DNA from: Paenibacillus radicis (ex Xue et al. 2023) | Lineage (GTDB): Bacteria > Bacillota > Bacilli > Paenibacillales > NBRC-103111 | Direction of reading: 5' to 3' | Assembly (NCBI RefSeq): GCF_024722015.1 | Contig: NZ_JANQBD010000028.1 | Location: 49,721-113,720 of the forward strand | DNA: 64,000 nt | Shown here: positions 9,292-16,588 of the stretch, in pieces | Layout of the letters: each line of letters starts with the position of its first letter | Numbering within the stretch: position 1 is the first letter of the stretch | Position numbers and translations under genes: made by a program | The notes under the pieces: model-generated | The model's input: only the letters and a program-made list of their open reading frames with translations | Databases searched by the model: none | What the model was told of the DNA's origin: nothing

Positions 9292-10287
9292 GTGCGCTTG
9301 GAAAGCCAATTGAACGATTCTTTTAATGAGCTTAATCAATATGTTTTAGGGACAAAGAACCTGATCTCAGCTTCCGCTGCCTCGACTTTCGTTATTCAGA
9401 ATGATTGTATCGTTAACGAGTGGTATGCTGGTCATCATGATAATACAGGAATCGGTCGACGGGTAGACGCGGAATCCCAGTTCAATATCGGATCGATCCG
9501 TAAAACTTACTTGGGTCTCGCTGTTAGTCTTGCCCTCCACGAAGGTAAAATAAGAGGTCTCGATGATTATGTTACGGACTATTTGGATGACCTGGACGAA
9601 AATGTATTGGGTTCAACGACTATAAGACATTTGCTGACCCACACGCATGGCCTGCTGGGCCCGAATAAAAGAATTTTTCCGCCGGGAACGGATTGGAAAT
9701 ATAATAACGCAGGGGTAAATTTGCTTATTCGAATGATTCAAGTTGTATTTGATCAACCGCTTGCTGATGTAATGGAGGAAAGATTTTTCGTACCTTATGG
9801 ATTTACAGAAACAGGCTGGAGAAAAGAGAACAATGAGAAGCTGGTGTGGCTTAACGATGCCTATATAGGAGATCAAGGCGATGAAGCCAATCTATTTGTA
9901 AGCACACGTGAATTAGCTTATTGGGGATATTTGCATTTAACGAGAGGCCAGTCTACGGGGGAATCAATTATTCCTGGCTCCATATGGGAGCAATCGGTTT
10001 CAATCCTTACTCCCCCAGGCCTTGACGAGAGTTTACCCCGGAATGGATTCTTCTGGTGGGTACAGGATCAACCACGACCTGCTTCGGAGTTAGGAAGCCA
10101 GCTGCCCAAGGGCTCTTATCAATCGCTTGGTTTATATGGTAATACAGTGCTGGTCATACCTGAGTATAATGCTGTGGCGGTAAGAATGTTAAATCAAACT
10201 GAGCCTAATCCTTTGGAGTTTGATTATATTAAAGACATCCAAAGTTTTGGAGATTTAGTATGTAAGTGCATCTCGTCTCTTAAATAG
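9292..10287 (+). CDS. serine hydrolase, beta-lactamase/DD-peptidase family (first of two)
   Basis: A 331-residue class C beta-lactamase-like protein starting at GTG with AGGAG upstream. The S-x-x-K catalytic motif is SIRK at about residue 68. Y137-N-N (WKYNNAGVNLL) supplies the Y-x-N motif, and LLTHTHGL is the conserved pre-motif block. No signal peptide or membrane segment is seen, so it is probably cytoplasmic. That fits esterase or small-molecule peptidase activity better than cell-wall work. It is co-directional with a second, different serine hydrolase 11 bp downstream. Confidence 0.85.
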   Translation: MRLESQLNDSFNELNQYVLGTKNLISASAASTFVIQNDCIVNEWYAGHHDNTGIGRRVDAESQFNIGSIRKTYLGLAVSLALHEGKIRGLDDYVTDYLDDLDENVLGSTTIRHLLTHTHGLLGPNKRIFPPGTDWKYNNAGVNLLIRMIQVVFDQPLADVMEERFFVPYGFTETGWRKENNEKLVWLNDAYIGDQGDEANLFVSTRELAYWGYLHLTRGQSTGESIIPGSIWEQSVSILTPPGLDESLPRNGFFWWVQDQPRPASELGSQLPKGSYQSLGLYGNTVLVIPEYNAVAVRMLNQTEPNPLEFDYIKDIQSFGDLVCKCISSLK

Positions 10288-10298
10288 GAGGACTTAAA

Positions 10299-11750
10299 TT
10301 GAGAGCAGAAATAAGGCGTGATTTGCCAGAAAACCATGGGCTTTCATCCAAGCATTTATTGCGTTTTTTTACTCGGGTTGAAGAATTGAATCTGCAGCTG
10401 AATAGCTTTATATTGTTGCAGGATGGACAGTCTACGGCCCAGTTTTGGCGCAAGCCTTATCGCAAGGATGCTCAGCAATTATTGTTTTCACTTAGCAAAA
10501 GCTTTACCTCGATAGCTGCAGGTATTGCCTGTGACCATGGATATTTGGACCTGCAGGATAAAGTAATCTCTTTTTTCCCGGACAAGCTACCAGCTCAACT
10601 ATCCGTAAATTTAACGCAAATGACCGTCCACCATCTATTATCCATGAATACGGGCCATCACGAAAATATTTATAGTTATGTGGTAAATGAGCAGGACTGG
10701 GTAAAAGCATTCTTATCGTTGGAAGTGCAGCACAAGCCTGGCAGTTACTACCGTTACAGTACTCCTGCTACTTATATGTTATCGGCCATTATTGAAAAGG
10801 TAACGGGTGAAAGCTTGGTTGATTTTTTGATGCCACGGTTGTTTGAGCCTTTGGGGATACCAAGGCCCTCGTGGGAAACCTGTCCAATGGGAATAACTGC
10901 AGGGGGGATGGGATTAAGCCTAACTACCGAAAGCATAGCCAAATTTGGTCAAATGCTTTTGGATAAGGGCATGTACGAGGGTCAGAGAATTGTTTCGGAA
11001 TCGTATATAGATTTAGCTACCCGGGAGCAAAGTGACAATCGTAGAGGTGAAACCAGGATGGATACCTCTCAAGGCTATGGATATCAATTTATTCTATGTC
11101 GCCGAGGCTGCTTCAGGGGCGATGGTGCTTTTGGACAATTATGTTTTGTTGCACCGAATGAGCGTATAGTTATTGCCGCCACATCCAGCTTTGCAAGCAT
11201 GAAGCCGCTCCAAACGCTTTTAGATTTAATATTTGAACATATTATGGACCCGTTAGATCCGGATAGTCGTCCATCACTTGATGATAATGATGAGCTGCAA
11301 CAGCATCTTGCTAATATGTCCTACCCTGTTCCGCTGCTTAAGCCAATTTCAGACGTTGTACCGAACAGGAGTCATCAATGCTACATCATGGACAAAAATT
11401 CCCGCCATCTCCAAGAGCTGAATCTGTTCAAAACGGAAGAGAAATTGGAGGTTCAGCTTATTTATGAAGATAGGAATAATAAAGTCTTATCGTTTGATTT
11501 TACAAAGCCCGTAACTATAGAAGATATCTTTACTAAAGACTTGTCTCTTCACCAGCAAGAGGCTGTTGCTTACGCTGAATGGCCGGATAACAATACGCTG
11601 AAGCTTACTTTATTCTATATTGAGACTCCATACGTGGTTACCTACACAATTAAATTCAATAACCCCAATATAGAGCTTCAATTTCGTATAAATGTATCTC
11701 ATAACATAGAAGATTACACAATCAATGGCAAGTTGAAGAGCTATGATTGA
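10299..11750 (+). CDS. serine hydrolase with C-terminal extension (second of two)
   Basis: A 483-residue protein from a TTG start whose ribosome binding site (AGGAGG) overlaps the stop of the previous gene. S-x-x-K is SLSK (residues 64-67). YRYS at about 151-154 takes the Y-x-N/S place. GDGAFGQ near residue 275 resembles the third (KTG-like) motif. The first 330 residues form the hydrolase. The last 150 or so look like a beta-rich accessory domain found in some class C-like esterases. No export signal. The two hydrolases are diverged, not a recent duplication. Substrate unknown. Confidence 0.83.
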   Translation: MRAEIRRDLPENHGLSSKHLLRFFTRVEELNLQLNSFILLQDGQSTAQFWRKPYRKDAQQLLFSLSKSFTSIAAGIACDHGYLDLQDKVISFFPDKLPAQLSVNLTQMTVHHLLSMNTGHHENIYSYVVNEQDWVKAFLSLEVQHKPGSYYRYSTPATYMLSAIIEKVTGESLVDFLMPRLFEPLGIPRPSWETCPMGITAGGMGLSLTTESIAKFGQMLLDKGMYEGQRIVSESYIDLATREQSDNRRGETRMDTSQGYGYQFILCRRGCFRGDGAFGQLCFVAPNERIVIAATSSFASMKPLQTLLDLIFEHIMDPLDPDSRPSLDDNDELQQHLANMSYPVPLLKPISDVVPNRSHQCYIMDKNSRHLQELNLFKTEEKLEVQLIYEDRNNKVLSFDFTKPVTIEDIFTKDLSLHQQEAVAYAEWPDNNTLKLTLFYIETPYVVTYTIKFNNPNIELQFRINVSHNIEDYTINGKLKSYD

Positions 11751-11768
11751 CTCTTTGAACTCTTAATC

Positions 11769-12512
11769 TTATACAAATCCTCCGTTAACTTTAATAGTTT
11801 GACCTGTAATCCAGCGGGCTTCATCACTTGCCAAGAAGAGGACGGTACCCGAGATATCATCCATTTCACCCAAGCGGCCGAATGAATTCATTCGGATAAT
11901 GCCTTCAATTTGCGCTTCGGTCTTGCCGTTTGTAAATAATTCGGTATGGATGGGTCCAGGAGCAATCGCATTGATCGTGATTCCCTTGGGTCCGAACTCT
12001 TTGGCAAGCTGACGGGTAAACTGTTCAACAGCACCTTTAGTACCAGCGTATACACTGTAAGCAGGAAACATGGCCCCGGTGACGGAGGTAGAGAAGTTAA
12101 TGATTCGTCCGTTTTCTCTCATATGTTTGGCTGCTTGCTGGCAAGCAAAATAGGTGCCTTTCACATTTGTAGCAAATAATCGATCATAATCTTCTTCTGT
12201 TACATCCTGGATCGGCTTAGTCACCATCAACCCCGCATTGTTTACGAGAATATCGACTTGTCCGAAGGCTTCGATAGTTTTTTGAAACAGCAGTGCCACT
12301 TCCGCAACACGGCTAATATCGGCTTGAATGGCTATGGCTTCTCCTCCATTTTTTTGGATGCCTTCGACGACTGAATTGGCTTTATCTGCACGATTGGCAT
12401 AATTCACTACAACTTTTGCTCCGTTTATGGCGAATTGCTCAGCAATTTCCTGCCCAATCCCTCTGGAAGCCCCAGTAACTATAACTACTTTTCCATCCCA
12501 TTTATTTGACAT
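11769..12512 (-). CDS. SDR family oxidoreductase (FabG-like)
   Basis: A 247-residue short-chain dehydrogenase/reductase. TGASRGIG is the dinucleotide-binding motif, NNAG is present, and the active site has Y-x-x-x-K as YAGTK after the serine of FSTSVTG. The PG motif (IAPGPIHTEL) follows. Length and C-terminus (TGQTIKVNGGFV) are typical of classical NADP-dependent SDRs. ATG 12512 (MSNKWDG) is preferred over the upstream ATG because AAAGGAG lies just before it and the shorter protein has normal family length. Substrate unknown. It is convergent with the serine hydrolases. Confidence 0.88.
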   Translation of the reverse strand: MSNKWDGKVVIVTGASRGIGQEIAEQFAINGAKVVVNYANRADKANSVVEGIQKNGGEAIAIQADISRVAEVALLFQKTIEAFGQVDILVNNAGLMVTKPIQDVTEEDYDRLFATNVKGTYFACQQAAKHMRENGRIINFSTSVTGAMFPAYSVYAGTKGAVEQFTRQLAKEFGPKGITINAIAPGPIHTELFTNGKTEAQIEGIIRMNSFGRLGEMDDISGTVLFLASDEARWITGQTIKVNGGFV

Positions 12513-13222
12513 GGTTACACACGCTCCTTTGCTTATAATGTAAAGCTTCAACTTGCAGCACGCAAGAAGGCACTTTATTATCTGATAGTTACTCTTAAGT
12601 TAGAAATGGATAAGATGCGGCTTTCGATCTTTCCAAGTGCTTTGTAAATTTCATTGATTTACACGCTTTGGAATATTTCTTACAATTGTAATATGTTGCT
12701 GTAGAAGGGGGAAATGACATGCCAGAAAGCCGGATTGGATGGAAATGATGCGTATGACATTTGGCTTTGAGGCTGATGTGCTATTTATTCGCGAATACGT
12801 ATTCTAGAGGAGACTAAAATTTTCAGACGGCTACTGATGGACGAGTAATAGAGGGAAATTCTCATGTTAATCCAGCCTGGATATCGTTTGAAAACAATCT
12901 AACTGGAAAAACTAACTCTAATATAGGTGATATGGATAGTATCAGCTTAAATACGTAGAATTAGCATGAGAAATTCCAGTTATAAGGCTAGGAATGCTAT
13001 TTTCGGAGCAATTTAGCCTGACAATTTCCTGATATTTGTCTGAGGTTCGTTAGGCTGCTGACATGGTATCGTCGAAAGCTCATTCAAAATGTGACACAAG
13101 AGAAGAACAGGGTTCATAAATTAAAGTTGAAATTGAGGATTCTTTTGCAACCCTATATTCAGGATAAAGTGGTGGATGGGCGTCCCAAAATGACTTTCGG
13201 GACTGCCCCTTCTTTTTCGCAT
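12513..13222. other. 710-bp intergenic region
   Basis: No supported gene. Between about 12895 and 13035 are motifs such as CTAACTGGAAAAAC and GAGAAATTCCAGTTAT, resembling the palindromic repeats at 59158-59320. The 131-codon frame beginning at 13091 runs antisense into the hydrolase gene and is a shadow. Confidence 0.4.
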
Positions 13223-14446
13223 TTACACAACTGCAGTCTCATTAAAAGGATTCTCTTCTTTTACATGCAGCGTTTGATCCAGCCAATCGAAAAGGCGATG
13301 ATTGAGCAGCAGCAGCGCTCCGAAATGACAATGCTCCTCAGCCCCCTCTTCCGCGGTGAACTTCATAAAGGTTTTCGGACAAGTGAGCGCATCATAGAGC
13401 TGCTGGGGTTGACCGGCGAAGAAATGGTCATCCTCTGCTTCGCATACAAGTGTGGGGCACTTGATTTTATCGGCTACGCCTTCTAATGTGAAGGGCTCCG
13501 TTTTTTCCATGAGTTCGTTAATGGAGTCAGCTTTGAAAGTAAACATTCCGTTCTCGATAGCCCAACGAACATTGGTGCTTTTGTCCATTAATAGGGATAT
13601 GAATTCCTTCATATAGCTCGGATCATTCAAATCTCCAGTAAATCCTTGGTGAAGCTTGCGGCCCATCTCACCGAATTGATTGGAGAACAGTCCATCGTTA
13701 GCGATACAAGCGGCCAGACGATGCTCAAAGGCTGCGGCGCGTGGCGCCAAATAGCCCCCAAGACTAATACCTACGAGGGCGATCCGCTGCGGATCAACCT
13801 CAGGCCGGGTCAGCAAGTAATCAACTACGGGCGTGACAACCTTCTCCCAATCGTTGCGGAACGGGATTTGCTGCTCCCGGATGACCGCGCCTTGCCCGGG
13901 ACCTTCGAAGGTAATGCAGTTGTATCCACGCTGCAATGCCGCCGCTGCTACTTCTAAATACAACTCCTCCCCAGTAGAATCAAAGCCCCCGTGAACCAGT
14001 AATGTAGGCCGTTGCAAATCATCCACACGATAGAAATAGGCTGGCAAATATCCCCCTTCATAAACAATTTCTACTTGCTCCACTAAAGTATCCATCAATC
14101 GAATAGCTTGGCGGAATGTAGTACGGCTTTTTCCCCATGTCTCCAATATCCGTGGATCGCTTGGAACGCCATGCAGGAAAAATTCCGCTGTACGGTAATA
14201 ATTGGAGGCCCGCATATAGAACTCTCGGGCACTGATCCGATTGCCTTGCTCCATGCTATCCTGAGCCAGCGCGTGGATTCGTTCTGCTGTTTTGTACCAT
14301 TCGGTATACCAGCTTTCAAAGCTGCCCTCCTCGATCCGATATGCGGTCGATAAACATTCGCCAATATCAGCCCCTCCATAGGGTGTATAGCTGAGGGTAC
14401 GCAGTAGTTCAAAAGAAAAAGTTTGATCCTTAAACACAAGATTCAT
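13223..14446 (-). CDS. alpha/beta hydrolase with helical N-terminal domain
   Basis: A 407-residue hydrolase. Residues 1 to about 125 are helical with repeated aromatic and Arg positions, as in the cap domain of 2,6-dihydroxypseudooxynicotine hydrolase-like enzymes. The alpha/beta core begins near TLLVHGGFDSTGEE. The nucleophile elbow is GISLGG, and the acid and histidine are likely in CEAEDDHFF and EEHCHFGA. Such proteins cleave C-C or ester bonds or act as peptidases. It is divergent from a PadR-type regulator with two operator-like palindromes between, which suggests the regulator controls this gene. Confidence 0.82.
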   Translation of the reverse strand: MNLVFKDQTFSFELLRTLSYTPYGGADIGECLSTAYRIEEGSFESWYTEWYKTAERIHALAQDSMEQGNRISAREFYMRASNYYRTAEFFLHGVPSDPRILETWGKSRTTFRQAIRLMDTLVEQVEIVYEGGYLPAYFYRVDDLQRPTLLVHGGFDSTGEELYLEVAAAALQRGYNCITFEGPGQGAVIREQQIPFRNDWEKVVTPVVDYLLTRPEVDPQRIALVGISLGGYLAPRAAAFEHRLAACIANDGLFSNQFGEMGRKLHQGFTGDLNDPSYMKEFISLLMDKSTNVRWAIENGMFTFKADSINELMEKTEPFTLEGVADKIKCPTLVCEAEDDHFFAGQPQQLYDALTCPKTFMKFTAEEGAEEHCHFGALLLLNHRLFDWLDQTLHVKEENPFNETAVV

Positions 14447-14489
14447 CGTAATCGCTCCTTATTTTTGGTTGTAGTTGACCACTTAATAG

Positions 14490-14501
14490 GTTAATATTAA
14501 C
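14490..14501. promoter_or_regulatory. operator-like palindrome 1 (PadR candidate)
   Basis: GTTAATATTAAC is a perfect 12-bp palindrome in the gap between the divergent hydrolase and PadR genes. A sister site lies 49 bp away at 14539. Confidence 0.55.
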
Positions 14502-14538
14502 TTATAACATTGAAGAATATATGTCAATAATAACTTAT

Positions 14539-14550
14539 GTTAAAATTAAC
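14539..14550. promoter_or_regulatory. operator-like palindrome 2 (PadR candidate)
   Basis: GTTAAAATTAAC has arms GTTAA and TTAAC and the flank ACTTAT on one side and TTATTT on the other. It matches site 1 in sequence and precedes the PadR start by 25 bp. Confidence 0.55.
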
Positions 14551-14574
14551 TTATTTTTTAGGGGTGGATTACAA

Positions 14575-15126
14575 GTGAGTTCGATTCAATTTGTATTGCT
14601 TAGTTTATTGGCGCGTGAGCCATTAAGTGGCTATGATATGAAGCAGCAGATGAAGGGAAGAGTCAATTTCTTCCATAAAATTAACAATAACCAGCTCTAT
14701 CCCGTACTTTCCAAGCTAGAAGCAGAAGGGTTAGTACAGCTGCAAGCGTATGAACGAGAATCATATAGGCCTGCTAAGAAAGTATATAAAATTACGGACA
14801 CGGGAATTGAATGCTTGAAGAAATGGGTTATGGAGCCAGGTGAGCCGGGCGATTGGGAGGAATTTCTGCTTAAGCAATACAGCTCGTGGCTGGTGGAGCC
14901 GGGAATTTTGATTCCGATTCTAGAGGAGAAAAAGCGGGAGCATGAGCAGCGCATGGAGCAATATAAGGGCAAAGTTGCTTCAATCCGTGAGCAGAATGAG
15001 CGATTAACCAGTGATCATCCGTTGTTTTCATCTGTGGCCGTTATTGAGATGGGAATTAGATTCGAGAGCTGCAGTATAGAATGGTGCGACTCAATGATCG
15101 GTTGGCTTAATAAAAATGAGATATAA
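14575..15126 (+). CDS. PadR family transcriptional regulator
   Basis: A 183-residue PadR-type repressor. GTG 14575 is chosen because GGGGTGG lies 8 bases upstream and the sequence from there (SSIQFVLLSLLAREPLSGYDMKQQ) is the canonical PadR N-terminus. An earlier ATG at 14521 would place coding sequence over the operator-like sites. The winged helix covers residues 1-85, with NNNQLYPVLSKLEAEGLV as recognition region. A C-terminal PF10400-like helical dimerisation part follows. Such regulators often respond to small aromatic or toxic compounds and repress a neighbouring gene, here probably the divergent hydrolase. Confidence 0.87.
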   Translation: MSSIQFVLLSLLAREPLSGYDMKQQMKGRVNFFHKINNNQLYPVLSKLEAEGLVQLQAYERESYRPAKKVYKITDTGIECLKKWVMEPGEPGDWEEFLLKQYSSWLVEPGILIPILEEKKREHEQRMEQYKGKVASIREQNERLTSDHPLFSSVAVIEMGIRFESCSIEWCDSMIGWLNKNEI

Positions 15127-15206
15127 AGGATTTTTTTAATCGGGTAAATAGGATAGAATGCAAATTTGCCAGTATAACGATTTTTTGAAATAGGGGAGGG
15201 AAATCA

Positions 15207-15569
15207 ATGGATTTAGATTTTTTGAGGTCTCAGTCAGGGTACAACGAAGAGGATATCGACTGCTATATTCATGTTTGGACAACGATTCAAGCGATAGGCG
15301 GCAAATGGAAAATGCTTATACTTTGGCATGTTAACGAAGGCGGAAGACGATATAATGAGCTCCGTCGCTTAATTCCCGGCATTTCGCAGAAGGTGCTCAC
15401 TCAGCATCTTAAGGAGCTGGAACAGGATGGATTAATTAGCCGCAAAGTATTTCCGGAAATGCCACCGCGGGTTGAATACGAAATGAGTGAGTACGGAAAG
15501 ACTCTGGAGCCTATTTTTGAAATTATGTACGATTGGGGAGTTAACCATAGATCCCGGAAAGCGGACTGA
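15207..15569 (+). CDS. HxlR family transcriptional regulator
   Basis: A 120-residue winged-helix regulator of the HxlR/MarR-like type. Family marks are CYIHVWTTIQAIGGKWKMLILW near the N-terminus, RRYNELRRLIPGISQKVLTQHLKELEQDGL as the DNA-binding helices, and PRVEYEMSEYGKTLEPI as the wing and following helix. HxlR proteins usually respond to aldehydes, quinones or disulfide stress. AGGGGAGGG precedes the ATG. It sits downstream of the PadR gene in the same direction but probably has its own promoter in the 80-bp gap. Confidence 0.88.
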   Translation: MDLDFLRSQSGYNEEDIDCYIHVWTTIQAIGGKWKMLILWHVNEGGRRYNELRRLIPGISQKVLTQHLKELEQDGLISRKVFPEMPPRVEYEMSEYGKTLEPIFEIMYDWGVNHRSRKAD

Positions 15570-15601
15570 CCCCTTTGGTTGAAAAGTTTTACTGATAAAT
15601 G

Positions 15602-15633
15602 ACCTCTAAAATTAACATTTTTTAGGGGTTTTT
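15602..15633 (+). terminator. terminator after the HxlR gene
   Basis: ACCTCTAAA (15602-15610) pairs with TTTAGGGGT (15621-15629), allowing one G-U pair, and runs into GTTTTT. Confidence 0.7.
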
Positions 15634-15690
15634 GGGCTTTGTTTTTCCATAATGTGGTATTATTGGAATATCAGTCTGGGGAGAAAAACC

Positions 15691-15711
15691 ATGAATAGAG
15701 GGATAAAATGA
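15691..15711 (+). CDS. 6-codon leader mini-ORF (candidate)
   Basis: ATGAATAGAGGGATAAAATGA, with GGGGAG 6 bases upstream, encodes MNRGIK. Its stop overlaps the start of the next mini-ORF as ATGA. Possibly a coupling leader; it could equally be chance. Confidence 0.25.
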   Translation: MNRGIK

Positions 15712-15791
15712 CAATGAATGATGAGTTTAACCTTAGCTGGCTGATTGCCAAATTTAGTGAAATTCAAAAAAGAGAGGAAAAGAAAACATGA
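15708..15791 (+). CDS. 27-residue small ORF coupled to the downstream membrane gene
   Basis: Encodes MTMNDEFNLSWLIAKFSEIQ followed by KREEKKT. It is an amphipathic, mixed-charge small protein preceded by AGAGGG 5 bases upstream. Its stop overlaps the start of the next gene in an ATGA arrangement, typical of translational coupling. A second ATG two codons in is an alternative start. I do not recognise a family. Confidence 0.45.
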   Translation: MTMNDEFNLSWLIAKFSEIQKREEKKT

Positions 15792-16132
15792 CCATATTTG
15801 GTACAATAACCGCCATAGTAGCAGCCATTATAATCTCGCTTTTCCTTGGCCCGTATGGAATATTGGCGCTTATAGCAGTAATATTTGGATTAGTTTTAAG
15901 CACACATATAAGAAACAAAGAAATTCACTCCGACTTACAGAGGATAAAGGAGAAGCTGGGTATAGCAGATAAAGATGATCTTAACATGAGTAATGATGAG
16001 ATTGAAAAGGAATTGGAAACCGAGCAATTAAATGAGAAAGATCATGCTGAGTTAATTGAGCGGAATAAACAGATTGAGAAGGAATTAGAAGAATATATGG
16101 AGATTGATGACAAGGACGACAAGAGAAAATAA
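15788..16132 (+). CDS. small membrane protein with charged coiled-coil tail
   Basis: A 114-residue protein I do not recognise. Residues 3-41 form two closely spaced membrane segments (GTITAIVAAIIISLFLGPYG and ILALIAVIFGLVLS). From about residue 42 it is highly charged, with heptad-like Glu/Lys/Leu (IHSDLQRIKEKLGI, EIEKELETEQL, IEKELEEYMEI), suggesting a cytoplasmic coiled coil. It overlaps an upstream 27-codon ORF by 4 bp and may be co-translated with it. Confidence 0.65.
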   Translation: MTIFGTITAIVAAIIISLFLGPYGILALIAVIFGLVLSTHIRNKEIHSDLQRIKEKLGIADKDDLNMSNDEIEKELETEQLNEKDHAELIERNKQIEKELEEYMEIDDKDDKRK

Positions 16133-16382
16133 ATATAAATCAGCAAGCAGAGTTGATGGAATCATGTTTCAGACGATTATTTAAATACTCACCCCCACCC
16201 CTCGCTTCCCCTCCCAACTCCTCTCTTTTTTCCAATTTTGCAATGTCCTAATTTAGTATTATAACCAATTAATCCCTATCCTCCTTGGTCTTGAAGCAGA
16301 TTGCAGGCTTTGCAGCTGGAAAAAGGGGGAGATATGTTAATAGGAATAACCTCCTGGTAACTCCTACTTCTTACACCCCTAA

Positions 16383-16407
16383 CCCCCCGTTTGGGGGATT
16401 TATTTTT
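16383..16407 (+). terminator. possible terminator upstream of secA2
   Basis: CCCCCC (16383-16388) and GGGGG (16393-16397) around GTTT, followed by ATTTATTTTT. The stem is short but GC-only. The rest of the 456-bp gap (16133-16588) shows pyrimidine-rich stretches and no gene. Confidence 0.55.
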
Positions 16408-16588
16408 GTCGAAAATTAGGATACTGTTGCATAAGGCCCAATATCTTGTTGAAATATTGATTATTTATATAGGGATGAAGGTCTAAGTAACTACTAGTAT
16501 TTGGGAAATATCTTATTTTATAGTCTTAAATACCCAGTTTTTTGTTAAATGAAAGGTACGGGTAAGGAATGGAGGTAGTAAAGCTAAT

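Noticed and set aside
13091..13486. A 131-codon plus-strand frame
   Set aside because: Mostly antisense to the alpha/beta hydrolase gene, whose catalytic motifs are clear on the other strand.
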